64,000 bases of DNA from an uncultured Jannaschia sp. (GTDB taxonomy: Bacteria; Pseudomonadota; Alphaproteobacteria; Rhodobacterales; Rhodobacteraceae), in contig CANLTZ010000002.1 of assembly GCA_947494145.1 (NCBI GenBank), positions 1 through 64,000 of the forward strand, in the 5' to 3' direction. Both the position numbers and the translations under genes were made by a program. The notes beneath the pieces are model-generated. The model ran no database searches and was not told the DNA's origin. It saw nothing but the letters and a program-made list of their open reading frames with translations. This document shows positions 1-8,097 of this stretch, one piece after another. Within the stretch, counting starts at the first letter, position 1, and every line of letters starts with the position of its first letter.

Positions 1-88
1 TGTGGGGGGGGGGGGGCGCGGGGGGGGGGGGGGGGGGTGGGGCGGGGGGGGGGTGGGGGGGGGGGGGGCGGGGGGGCCCCCCCCCCCC
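1..88. repeat. G homopolymer-like run followed by C12
   Basis: Positions 1-76 are almost pure G with a few T and C interruptions, followed by twelve C (77-88). It has no coding sense and no ordinary repeat unit. It resembles a sequencing or assembly artefact at a contig edge more than real chromosomal DNA. Confidence 0.8.
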
Positions 89-550
89 TCGGCCATGGCC
101 GACTCCCCCCGGGATATTTCTGCCAGGAAGAAAGCCGAAAAAAGGGGCGACGGCGATGCGGATGCCCATGTCTTGCGGGGTATCGTCTTTGTCTTCAGCT
201 CTGTGGTGGGGTTGATGGTTTGACCCATTAAGGCAAGGTGCGATGTGGCGGAGAGGGGGTTGCGGAAGAGAGGGGCCACGTCTCTTTTGGTGAACGTTTC
301 CCATGTTTATCGCGGGGTGGCGTCTAGGGTCGTCATGACGGTCCAGATTGGGTGCCAACCAACCCTGCCTGGGAGAAGGAAAGGCCCCTTAGCCGGGGGG
401 ATCGACCCTGGTTTCCAATCGGACCGGCCAAGATGATGGGCTGGTGTGGGGCGAATATGGCGCAACGTGCATGCAGGTGGCTAGAAGAAGCGAACCCATT
501 TTTGCCTTGGTGGGACGCCGCGGGCGAAGGCGGCCCGAGGTTGGCGCGTG
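89..550. other. Non-coding stretch before metR
   Basis: No open frame here resembles a protein and none has a ribosome binding site. The only recognisable item is a copy of the dispersed GGATATTTCTGCCAGGAAG motif at 111-133. The rest is unassigned. Confidence 0.5.
111..133 (+). repeat. Dispersed 3'-end motif, copy 1
   Basis: Reads GGGATATTTCTGCCAGGAAG and is preceded by a C-rich stretch. It belongs to the same family as the copies at 2471, 10211, 23375 and (reverse strand) 33217. The others each sit downstream of a gene in that gene's own orientation; the gene upstream of this copy lies outside the window or in the artefact. Confidence 0.6.
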
Positions 551-1471
551 TTAGGCGGGTTCCGTGCGCTGAAGCTTCAGGGGCTCCGTTCGCATAAGGC
601 GCAGGACATGGGCCATGTAGGGCTTTGCCGCGTCGGCCTCGCGCACGGCGGCATAGAGGCGGCGGGTGACACCTGACTCTGTCAGAGGGCGGGTGACGTA
701 GTCGCTGTTGTAGCGCACCTCACGCACGACCCAATCGGGCAGCACTGAGATACCGCGATTGGAGGCAACCAGCAGCAGGATGACAGCCGTCAACTCCACT
801 TGGCGGATGGCTGCGGGTTCGATCCTGGCGGGGGTCAGAAGTTGGGAGAAGACATCTAGGCGGGGGCGTTCCACCGGATAGGTGATGAGAGTCTGGCCCG
901 CGAAATCCTGCGCCTCGACAAAGGGTTTGGCGGCCAGCGGGTGCTGGGCGGAAGCCAGGAACACGGGTTCATAGTCAAAGAGCGGCGCGAATTCGACGCC
1001 GGGCAAGTCTTCGGGGTCGGAGGAGACGACGAGGTCCACGTCTTCCTTTTCGAGCGCGGGGAGGGCCTGGAATTGCAGACCCGGGCGGATGTCCACATCC
1101 ACGTCCGGCCAGGCGCGGCGGAATTGTTCGAGCACGGGGAACAGCCATTCGAAACAGGCATGGCATTCGATGGCGATGTGCAGCCGCCCAGTTCGACCGG
1201 ATTTCAGACCGGCGAAATCCTGTTCCACCGCCTCGATCTGCGGCAGGACCTGGTCCGCCAGGCGCAGAAGGCGCTGGCCTGCAGGCGTCAGCGTCATGGG
1301 TTTGGACCGGCGCACGAAAAGCTCCACCCCGATCTGGGCTTCCAGGTTCTTGACCTGATGGCTGAGTGCGCTTTGGGTGATATTCATGCGATCGGCGGCG
1401 CGGGCCAGGCCGCCGCAATCATGGATTGCCTTGATCGTCCGCAGGTGGCGGAATTCTAGGTGCAGCTTCAT
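551..1471 (-). CDS. metR: LysR-family regulator, MetR type
   Basis: A 306-residue LysR-type regulator. The N-terminal winged helix-turn-helix covers about residues 1-60 (core NITQSALSHQV), and the rest is a periplasmic-binding-like effector domain. It resembles MetR, which in other proteobacteria regulates methionine genes with homocysteine as co-effector. It is divergent from metF, 88 bp away, which supports that role. Start 1471 was chosen because it gives the canonical LysR N-terminus MKLHLEFRHLRT; the frame stays open to 1672 but that extension would run into metF. The specific MetR assignment rests on context plus overall likeness. Confidence 0.85.
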   Translation of the reverse strand: MKLHLEFRHLRTIKAIHDCGGLARAADRMNITQSALSHQVKNLEAQIGVELFVRRSKPMTLTPAGQRLLRLADQVLPQIEAVEQDFAGLKSGRTGRLHIAIECHACFEWLFPVLEQFRRAWPDVDVDIRPGLQFQALPALEKEDVDLVVSSDPEDLPGVEFAPLFDYEPVFLASAQHPLAAKPFVEAQDFAGQTLITYPVERPRLDVFSQLLTPARIEPAAIRQVELTAVILLLVASNRGISVLPDWVVREVRYNSDYVTRPLTESGVTRRLYAAVREADAAKPYMAHVLRLMRTEPLKLQRTEPA

Positions 1472-1476
1472 GGCTG

Positions 1477-1504
1477 CCTCATGTTCGTGATGAGGATTAT
1501 GAGG
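1477..1504. promoter_or_regulatory. Probable MetR operator in the metR-metF intergenic region
   Basis: CCTCAT (1477-1482), seven bases, then ATGAGG (1490-1495) form a perfect inverted repeat. A second ATGAGG lies at 1499-1504. It is just upstream of the metR start and between the two divergent genes, as expected for a LysR-type site. MetR binding itself is inferred. Confidence 0.5.
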
Positions 1505-1559
1505 CTGTCCCACGAAAGCGGGGCGCGGCACAAGGGGAACATCCGTCAGGAGAGCCCCC

Positions 1560-2417
1560 ATGCCCGCCGTATCCTTCGAATTCTTCCCGCCGAAATCGCT
1601 GCAAGGCTCTTTCCGGCTATGGGATTGCGTGTCCACATTGGCACCACTCAAGCCGGAATGGGTATCGGTCACCTATGGCGCGGGCGGCACCACGCGGGAA
1701 TTGACGCGCGACGCCGTGGCCGCCTTGGGTCAGGAATTTGGGTTGAATGTCGCGGGGCATCTGACCTGCGTCGATGCCAGCCGGGAAGAGACGCTGGATG
1801 TGGCGCGCGGCTTCCGGGCGGCGGGCGTCACAGATATCGTAGCCTTGCGCGGCGACCCGCCCAAAGGTGCAGACGGGTTCACGCCCCATCCTGACGGTTT
1901 TCAGAACTCGGTGGAGTTGGTGGAAGCCTTGGCCGCGGACGGGTTCAATGTGCGCGTGGGGTGCTACCCCGATATTCACCCGGAAGCGGCGGGGCCGGAT
2001 GCGGATCTGGACTGGCTCAAGCGCAAGATCGACGCGGGCGCCAGCGAAGCCGTGAGCCAGTTCTTCTTCGAGGCGGAGACCTTCCTGCGGTTCCGCGACC
2101 GCGCCGTGAAGGCGGGGATTGAAGCGACTTTGGTGCCTGGCATCTTACCCATTGAAGATTGGACGAAAGCGTCCAAGTTCGCCCGGGCCTGCGGCGCGAC
2201 CATCCCAGAGGCGTTGGAGGCGGCGTTTGAGCGGGCCCTGCGAGACGACCGGGCGGATTTGCTCGCCATCGCCCAGGCGACGGAGCTTTGCGACATGCTG
2301 GTCGAAGAAGGCTGCGACCACCTCCATTTCTACACGCTCAACCGGCCCGAATTGACCCGCGATGTCTGCGCGGCCCTGGGCCTCGTGCCGGAAGCATCTT
2401 TGAGCCGGGTGGCCTGA
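1560..2417 (+). CDS. metF: Methylenetetrahydrofolate reductase MetF
   Basis: A 285-residue flavoprotein that reduces 5,10-methylene-THF to 5-methyl-THF, the methyl donor for methionine synthesis. It has the family N-terminus SFEFFPPKS, the TYGAGG segment near residue 40, the ALRGDPP loop, and GCYPDIHPEA with the conserved YP-x-x-HPE core. Length is normal for bacterial MetF. An AGGAG lies about 5 bases before the ATG. It is divergent from metR, and no methionine synthase gene is adjacent. A dispersed hairpin-type motif follows at 2471. Confidence 0.95.
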   Translation: MPAVSFEFFPPKSLQGSFRLWDCVSTLAPLKPEWVSVTYGAGGTTRELTRDAVAALGQEFGLNVAGHLTCVDASREETLDVARGFRAAGVTDIVALRGDPPKGADGFTPHPDGFQNSVELVEALAADGFNVRVGCYPDIHPEAAGPDADLDWLKRKIDAGASEAVSQFFFEAETFLRFRDRAVKAGIEATLVPGILPIEDWTKASKFARACGATIPEALEAAFERALRDDRADLLAIAQATELCDMLVEEGCDHLHFYTLNRPELTRDVCAALGLVPEASLSRVA

Positions 2418-2470
2418 CCTTGCCAGCGCCGTGACCGCGACGCAGCCCGTGCGAGCCAGCGGCGGATTTT

Positions 2471-2493
2471 GAGTATTTTTGCCAGGATGAAGG
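2471..2493 (+). terminator. Dispersed 3'-end motif, copy 2 (after metF)
   Basis: GAGTATTTTTGCCAGGATGA lies 53 bp after the metF stop and in metF's orientation. It contains a T-run and matches the other copies. A role in transcript 3'-end formation is inferred from its consistent position. Confidence 0.5.
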
Positions 2494-2545
2494 GGGCTGC
2501 GGACGCTCTGGCCCAGGGCTGGAGATGCCAGCAAGGCGGCTTACT

Positions 2546-2785
2546 TCAACCATCGCGCCGCGTGGACACGCCGAGCAGGTAGTAGACGCTGCACCGGCTG
2601 CGGAGTCCCGTTATTGCCCCGAGCAGCCCGAAGACCGTTATGGCGCTGGTAGACCAACCGGGCCACGAGACCAGGTTCACCAACGGGAGGGCAATGAGCG
2701 CGGGTCCTGAAAGGACGCGAAAAACGCTGTCTGCGCCGCCCATATTCTTGGGGAACGTGTTCGTGATGAGCTGCTTCGCGGACAT
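2546..2785 (-). CDS. DUF2892 (YgaP-like) small membrane protein
   Basis: A 79-residue protein with the DUF2892 pattern: an N-terminal FPKNMGGADSVFRVL segment, two hydrophobic stretches, and a C-terminal CSVYYLLGVST that matches the family's CP-LY-LLGI-T ending. It is probably an inner-membrane protein of unknown function. Its start codon overlaps the stop of the upstream dehalogenase pseudogene (TAATG), so the two were probably translated from one transcript. Confidence 0.75.
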   Translation of the reverse strand: MSAKQLITNTFPKNMGGADSVFRVLSGPALIALPLVNLVSWPGWSTSAITVFGLLGAITGLRSRCSVYYLLGVSTRRDG

Positions 2786-2820
2786 TATGGGATCCTTTTG
2801 CGATGTCTTGGAGTGCCGTC

Positions 2821-2860
2821 GCGGTTCTCGAAGATGTTGATCCTGGTTCTTCGAAAACCG
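2821..2860 (+). repeat. Short derivative of the fold-back element
   Basis: A 40-bp inverted repeat with GCGGTTCTCGAAGATG at one end and TTCGAAAACCG at the other. It matches both termini of the ~109-bp element without its centre. It lies in the extreme 3' end of the dehalogenase pseudogene and replaces the normal C-terminus. Confidence 0.6.
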
Positions 2861-3359
2861 TGCTCACCGCCCGTGGCCAGGTGATATTGGGGCAATGTGG
2901 CGAGCCAGGCCCTGAGGGCTTCACCGATGGCATCGGGGTGGTCTTCCTGCACGAAATGGACGCCCGCGCCAAAGCGCATATGGGTCAGGTTCGCGGCGTT
3001 TGCCTCGACATAGCCCACGACGGGTGCGGGCATCAGGGCATCGGGCTCGACCGAGAGCATGAGTTTCGGGATGTCTGTTGAGTAGAGCCAATCGCCATTG
3101 GCCTTAACGACGGTACTCGTTTCAGCGGGCTCACCCGAGATGGGGATTTGGCGTGGCCAGACCAGCGTCGGTTTGCGGCTTTCGGGCGTGGGAAAGGGCG
3201 CGCGATAGGCGTCCATCACGTCTTCGGGCAAGGGGCCAGCGACGCCGATCCTGCCAGCACTTCTTCGACGAAGAAGTTGTTTTGCAGTATCATGTCTTCG
3301 CCCGTGGGGCTGCGACGCGTCTCGAACAATTGCGCGTTTTCGGTGCCCATGGCTTCTAC

Positions 3360-3469
3360 AGCGGTTCTCAAAAAAACCTGAGCCATCAGCTTTTCGTGAA
3401 ACGGTGCAACATCAATGCGATGTCGGGATGTTTTTCGAAAGTACTGATTCAGGTTTTTCGAAAACCGCT
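3360..3469 (+). mobile_element. MITE-like fold-back element, copy 1 (inside the dehalogenase gene)
   Basis: About 110 bp with imperfect arms of ~45 nt starting AGCGGTTCTC and ending GAAAACCGCT, and an apical mini-hairpin ACATCAATGCGATGT. It is flanked by the direct repeat GCTTCTA at 3352-3358 and 3467-3473. Deleting the 115 bp between equivalent points rejoins the host gene in frame as ASLEAMGT. The real target duplication may be shorter than 7 bp, possibly just TA, because element ends and target share bases. Confidence 0.85.
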
Positions 3470-4138
3470 TCTAAGGAAGCGGCGGGGAAGGCGGGCGGGA
3501 TCGCGGCTTCCATGAAGGCAAGCGCGCGGACCTGGCCGGTGCCTTCCGCCTTTCGGGCGATCTCCATCCCCGGGACGGAACCCCAATCGTGGACCACAAG
3601 GACGATCTCGCCCAGTTCGAGCTCGGTCAGAAATGCGCCAAGATACGTGGCGTGGTCTCGGTAGGTATAGCCGATATCGGGTTTGCCGCTGTCGGCCATG
3701 CCGATAAGGTCAGGCGCGATGACGCGGTATTCATCTGCGATATCGGTGATGATGTTGCGCCAAAGGTAAGACGAGGTCGGGTTGCCATGGAGCATGACCA
3801 CCACAGGCCCCTTGCCTTCATCGACGTAAGCCATGGTGGAGCTGAGGATTTCGACGGTTTGCTTGGCGAATGGAAAGCGGGCGGAGGGGGTGTCTGCGGC
3901 GGAAGGCGCGGCGATGAGCAGGACAGCGGTCACGGCCGCGAGGCCGATTTTTTTGGATCGTTTGCATTGGGTCACTCCGTAGGGTTGTGGGGTGAGGTTG
4001 CTGCTGCGTTTATGTGATAGCGAGTTGGATTTTCGCAGCCTTATGGTGCGGATTTGCTCTCCCCGGCCGCCCGTGCCGGGACCCAACCCGCAGGGTGCCG
4101 GCCTGTTGAATCTGTTTCGGCATTAAAGAAGAGGGGCG

Positions 4139-5058
4139 ATGCCTGACCGCCCATTGAATCTGGGACGCAATCCAGACGGCCACAGTGGTAGCACGGCACC
4201 GCACCGTGCGCGGGGCGGCGCAGGAACTGGGTGTGCATCATACCACGGTCAGCCACCGGATCGATCGGTTCGAAGAACGGCTCGGTGCGGCGTTATTCGC
4301 CTGCCATCCCGACGGCTTTGTCTTGACCTCTGCCGGAGAGACCCTGACACGCGCGGGGCGTGATTTCGGCGACGCTGTCATAGAGGGGCGGCGCAAGATC
4401 TATGGGCAGGATGACGCCTTGTCGGGCATGGTGGCTGTGACGCCTATTGAGCCGCTGTTCACGCGGCTTTTTGCGCCGAGATTGCCAGATTTCCTAGCCG
4501 CGCATCCCGAGCTTGAGCTGTAGTTCGAGACCGGCTTTGGGCTTCTCGATATCGCCCGGCACGAGGCCGATGTCGCCATTCGCATGGACAACAACCCGCC
4601 GGATACACTGGTGGGCAAACGACTTTTCCCTTACTATCAGACGGTCTATGCGGCGCCCGCCTATCTGGAGGCCGCGATACCGTGGTCCACGCCGGAGCGG
4701 GCGCGCTGGCTGGCCTGGCGGCAGGGGGAGGCGCAGTTTCCAGATTGAACGCAAGAGACCGCGTTTGCCCGCGTACCCACCTGGGGCGCTCCACTCACTT
4801 GATGCGCAGGGTGCGGCGGCAGAGGCGGGGTTGGGTTTGCTGCCATGTCTTTTTGGGGATCCACGACCGGGGCTTGTGCGCGCGACGGAGCGGCCACCGA
4901 CGCCATCCCGGGATATCTGGATTGTGACCCATGCGGATTTGCGACGCACCGCCCGTGTGCGGGCGGTGATGCGCTTCGCAGAGGCTGTGCTGCGCGATGC
5001 AAAGCGCGATATCATCGGTGCGCCCCCGAAGGATGGCGGCACACTCGCCCTGTGGTAG
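4139..5058 (+). pseudogene. LysR-family regulator, inactivated
   Basis: Remnant of a LysR-type regulator. The HTH is clear (AAQELGVHHTTVSHRIDRF), as are pieces of the effector domain (DIARHEADVAIRMDNNPP; AAAEAGLGLLPCLFGDP). It is broken by a frameshift near 4158 between the ATG and the HTH frame, an in-frame TAG at 4521-4523 where ELQFETGFG would be expected, and a further frameshift between about 4740 and 4790. It is divergent from the dehalogenase pseudogene, which it may once have regulated. Confidence 0.8.
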
Positions 5059-5093
5059 CTCAGGTCGGTGACGACCAAGAAGGGGGGGCGGCG

Positions 5094-5513
5094 ATGTCTG
5101 ACATCATGGAACGGATCGGCGCGAGCTTTCGCCAGCAGGGCATGATGCGCACCATCGGCGCCCGGCTTGTGGGGTTGGAAGAGGGCGAGGTCCGCATCGA
5201 GGCGGAGGTGATGCCTGCCACCAGCCAGCACCACGGCGCAGGCCATGCAGGGTTGACCTTCAGCCTGGCCGATTCGGCGGCGGGCTATGCGGCTTTGACC
5301 ACAATGCCGGAAGGCTATGACGTCGTGACATCGGAATTCCGCATATCGCTGCTGGCACCTGCCAAGGGCCGGTTGGAGGCGATCGGCCGGGTAATCCGGC
5401 CCGGGCAGCGGCTCGTGGCTGTAGCGTCAGATGTTTGGGGCGATGGCGACGGGACCCGCGTACATGTGGCGACGGCGTTGGGCACAATGATCCCGCTCGC
5501 GCCGCGGGATTGA
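5094..5513 (+). CDS. PaaI-type hotdog-fold thioesterase
   Basis: A 139-residue hotdog protein of the PaaI/YdiI acyl-CoA thioesterase type. Supporting segments are HHGAGHAGLTFSLADSAAGY, covering the substrate and catalytic helix region, and the strand motif TSEFRISLLAPAKG. The start at 5094 follows a G-rich ribosome binding region. It lies 35 bp after the broken LysR gene and in the same direction. The acyl substrate cannot be inferred; PaaI acts on phenylacetyl-CoA intermediates, but no paa genes are nearby. Confidence 0.8.
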   Translation: MSDIMERIGASFRQQGMMRTIGARLVGLEEGEVRIEAEVMPATSQHHGAGHAGLTFSLADSAAGYAALTTMPEGYDVVTSEFRISLLAPAKGRLEAIGRVIRPGQRLVAVASDVWGDGDGTRVHVATALGTMIPLAPRD

Positions 5514-5631
5514 GCTTGCCCACCGGATGCGACGTGAATTTGCGATAGTTCCCCGGGGCGATCTACCGGTTTGTAAGTCCGCCCATGGTCCAAAGCCGGG
5601 GTTTTAACCAGCCTTTGGTGTGGAGCGGGAT

Positions 5632-7031
5632 ATGGCGATCGGCGAAGCCGGTAGCATCACGGCGAGTTCCCCATCGCCGACTCACGAGCTTACCGTCACC
5701 TTCTCGGAGGCGATCACGAACCCGGTGATCGCGCTGACAGGCTCCGCCAATGGCGACCCTTACATCCTGCGGGTCATCGAGATTCAGACGAATGCCGACG
5801 GCAATGCGACCGGGTTCAGCTTTCGGATCGAAGAATGGGAATATCTCGACGATATCCACACCACGGTCGAAGACATCAGCTGGATCGCGCTGGAAGCCGG
5901 GGTCCATACCTTGCCCGACGGGCGGGTGATCGAAGTCGGTACCACATCGGCGGCCCACGACGATTCAGAGGTGACCTTCGCGGGCAGTTTCAGTGGCACA
6001 CCGGTCGTCCTGACCTCGGTCATGTCGGAAAACGATCTGGTCGCGGTGGACAGTGACCCCAGCAGCCTCGATGCCACCGGCTTCACAGTATCATTGGAGG
6101 AGGAAGAGGGGCAGGACGGCCTGCACGCTGCGGAAACGGTGGGATATATCGCCATTGAGGCGGGCAGCGCCGCCGCCAGTGGCTCTGCCAGTTCGGCGCA
6201 TCTGGTGGACGATGACGGTGACACGTATGCGTTGGGGGAAATATTCTCCAACCCGGTGATTTGGGGGAAACCCAAACGCTGAACGGCCCTGACCCGGGCA
6301 ATGTCATGCTGACGGGCAATGACGGGTCCAGCGCAGATTTCTTCTTTCAGGAGGAGCAATCCTCCGACGTGGAAACAAATCATGCGCCCGAAGGGCTGGG
6401 CATCGTGGCGTTCGAGGCGGGGCTTATCATGTGTTTCACGCCCGAAGGTCAGGTGGCGACGCCCCATGGCGTGCGCCGGATTGCGGATATCACACACGGG
6501 GATGCAGTACTGACGCGCGATAGCGGTGTCGCGATGGTCCGGGCTCGGACAGAAACGCGGCTGAGCGCACGGCAGTTGCGAGATGCCCCGGATCTGGCGC
6601 CTGTGCTGATTGTGCAAGATGCACTCGGGCCAAGTGTGCCGGGTCGGGACTTGATCGTATCACCCCAACATCGCCTGTTGATAACCGGCTGGCATGCCGA
6701 ACTCGCCATCGGAGAGCGTGAAATCCTTATTCCGGCGAAAGCCTTGGTCAACGGCCGCTCAATCCAGCGGCTAAGGGAACTGGACGAGGTGACGTATATG
6801 CATCTGGTGCTCGACAGCCATCAGATCGTCACTGTGAACAACGTGCCGTCTGAAAGTCTGCATCTGGGGCATGCCAACAAGGCGTCACTTGGCGAAACGG
6901 CGCGTGAGACGTTGTTTGCCTTGGTTCCCGGTCTGCGAAGCGCGCCGAAAAGTTGGGGGCCCCCGGTTCGTCCGGTCGTGTCGGTGCAGGAAGGGCGCGT
7001 GTTGGCGACGGAGGCGGGCGTGCGGTTTTGA
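5632..7031 (+). pseudogene. Hint-domain protein with lectin-like repeats, frameshifted
   Basis: Reads as one gene split at a G5 run (6263-6267); one extra G would join ...NPVIWG to ETQTLNG. The N-terminal part (to about residue 210) has two repeats, each ending in an 'IALEAG'/'IAIEAG' strand, resembling H-type lectin modules. The C-terminal part is a Hint_2 (Hedgehog/intein-like) domain with the splice-block N-terminus CFTPEGQVATPHGVRRI and a block-B-like VSPQHRLLI. Start 5632 has GGAG six bases upstream. Such proteins in Rhodobacterales are often surface or secreted. Whether the frameshift is real or a homopolymer error cannot be told here. Confidence 0.75.
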
Positions 7032-7240
7032 AGCGGCTTCTTGGTGAACGGGTTCTGAGCCTTTCGATGTATCGGCTTTGGCGAAGTCGACGTGCGGGGC
7101 CGGAAGATGATCAGTTGGGCGACGGCGCTTGGCCAAGTAGTCGCGCGAGGCACGCGGCAGAAAGGCCGACGCGTCGCTAAAGCGCAGCCGACAAGCGGCT
7201 CAAGACGCTTGCGAATAGATGCCGTTTTATCTGGTTAGAT

Positions 7241-7969
7241 TCAGTCGGCGGCGCGGGCGTTTTCGACCATTTCGCGAAGCTGTGAGGCCTCGATCAGCCC
7301 AGGGGCGCGCGCGTCGCCCACGACGAAGCTGGGCGTGCCTGTGAAGCCAAGCGATTGGGCCAGTTGGTGCGAAACTTCGATATGGGCATCGACCTCGGGG
7401 GCGTCCATGTCGGTGCGCAGCTTATCGAGATCCAGCCCGACATCAGCCGCAAGATCCATGACGGCCTGTTCGTTGACGCGACCCCGCGCGCCCATGAGCG
7501 CCTTGTGAAACACATCGTATTTGCCTTGGGCGCGCGATGCCAGCGCAGCCCGGGCCGCAAAGACGGATCCCTCGCCCAGGATCGGCCATTCGCGATAGAC
7601 GATGCGAACATTGTCGTCGGCGGCCAGAAGTGCATCCACTTCGGCCCCGGCGCGGCGGCAATAGGGGCAGTTGTAGTCAAAGAACTCGACAACGGTGACG
7701 TCGCCATCTGGGTTGCCCAGGACGGGGGCGTTGGGGTCGCGTTCAAGCAGGTCGCGGGAATCACCCAAGGTTGCCTTGGCCTGGGCCTCGGCCTCTGCGG
7801 CTTCGCGTTCCTGCAGGATGGCCACGGCTTCCATGACGATATCCGGGTTTTCCAGAATGGCCTGCAGCGCAAGTTGCTTGATCTCCTCCTCCGTGAAATC
7901 CTGGGCGAAGGCGGTCGCGGCGGTCAGCGTCATGGCGCAGGCCGCGGCGACGGCGAGGAAACGGCGCAT
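7241..7969 (-). CDS. scsC: ScsC-type thiol:disulfide protein (DsbA family)
   Basis: A 242-residue periplasmic thioredoxin-fold protein. It has a signal peptide (residues 1-22, AFA-QDF), a helical N-terminal segment typical of ScsC (about 24-70), the active site CPYC (C101, C104) and the cis-proline loop GTPSF. It probably acts as a disulfide isomerase or reductase kept reduced by ScsB. It is divergent from scsB, with 128 bp between the starts, which fits the ScsB-ScsC pairing known in Caulobacter. Confidence 0.85.
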   Translation of the reverse strand: MRRFLAVAAACAMTLTAATAFAQDFTEEEIKQLALQAILENPDIVMEAVAILQEREAAEAEAQAKATLGDSRDLLERDPNAPVLGNPDGDVTVVEFFDYNCPYCRRAGAEVDALLAADDNVRIVYREWPILGEGSVFAARAALASRAQGKYDVFHKALMGARGRVNEQAVMDLAADVGLDLDKLRTDMDAPEVDAHIEVSHQLAQSLGFTGTPSFVVGDARAPGLIEASQLREMVENARAAD

Positions 7970-8097
7970 GGAAAGCTCCTGTCGGTCGAGATTTTGTGCA
8001 GGGTGACTTGGCCAGGGGGCGGGCGCAAGCGGAAGGCGTGGTCACAAGCGTGTCATGACGCGATCCGCCGCACTTCTGTGTCCGGTCTGTTGGCTAT

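Larger units (their letters stand above)
2785..3967 (-). pseudogene. Haloalkane dehalogenase, broken by a repeat insertion and frameshifts
   Basis: An exported alpha/beta-hydrolase of the haloalkane dehalogenase family. The catalytic elements survive: HGNPTSSYLWR, nucleophile Asp in VVHDWGS, acid Glu in FMEAAIPP, and His in HFVQEDHPD. Three lesions break it. A 115-bp repeat insertion (3352-3473) shifts the frame after FPAASLEA. A one-base loss near 3250 separates VEEVLAG from PEDVMDAY. A seven-T run (3948-3954, plus strand) puts the likely ATG at 3967 (GGAG 7 bases upstream) out of frame with the signal peptide; dropping one base gives MQTIQKIGLAAVTAVLL. A GTG at 3975 could bypass that last lesion. 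The C-terminus also reads through a short copy of the same repeat (2821-2860). Confidence 0.85.

Noticed and set aside
2-231. Glycine-rich open frames in the poly-G run
   Set aside because: They are produced by the homopolymer and continue into non-coding sequence.
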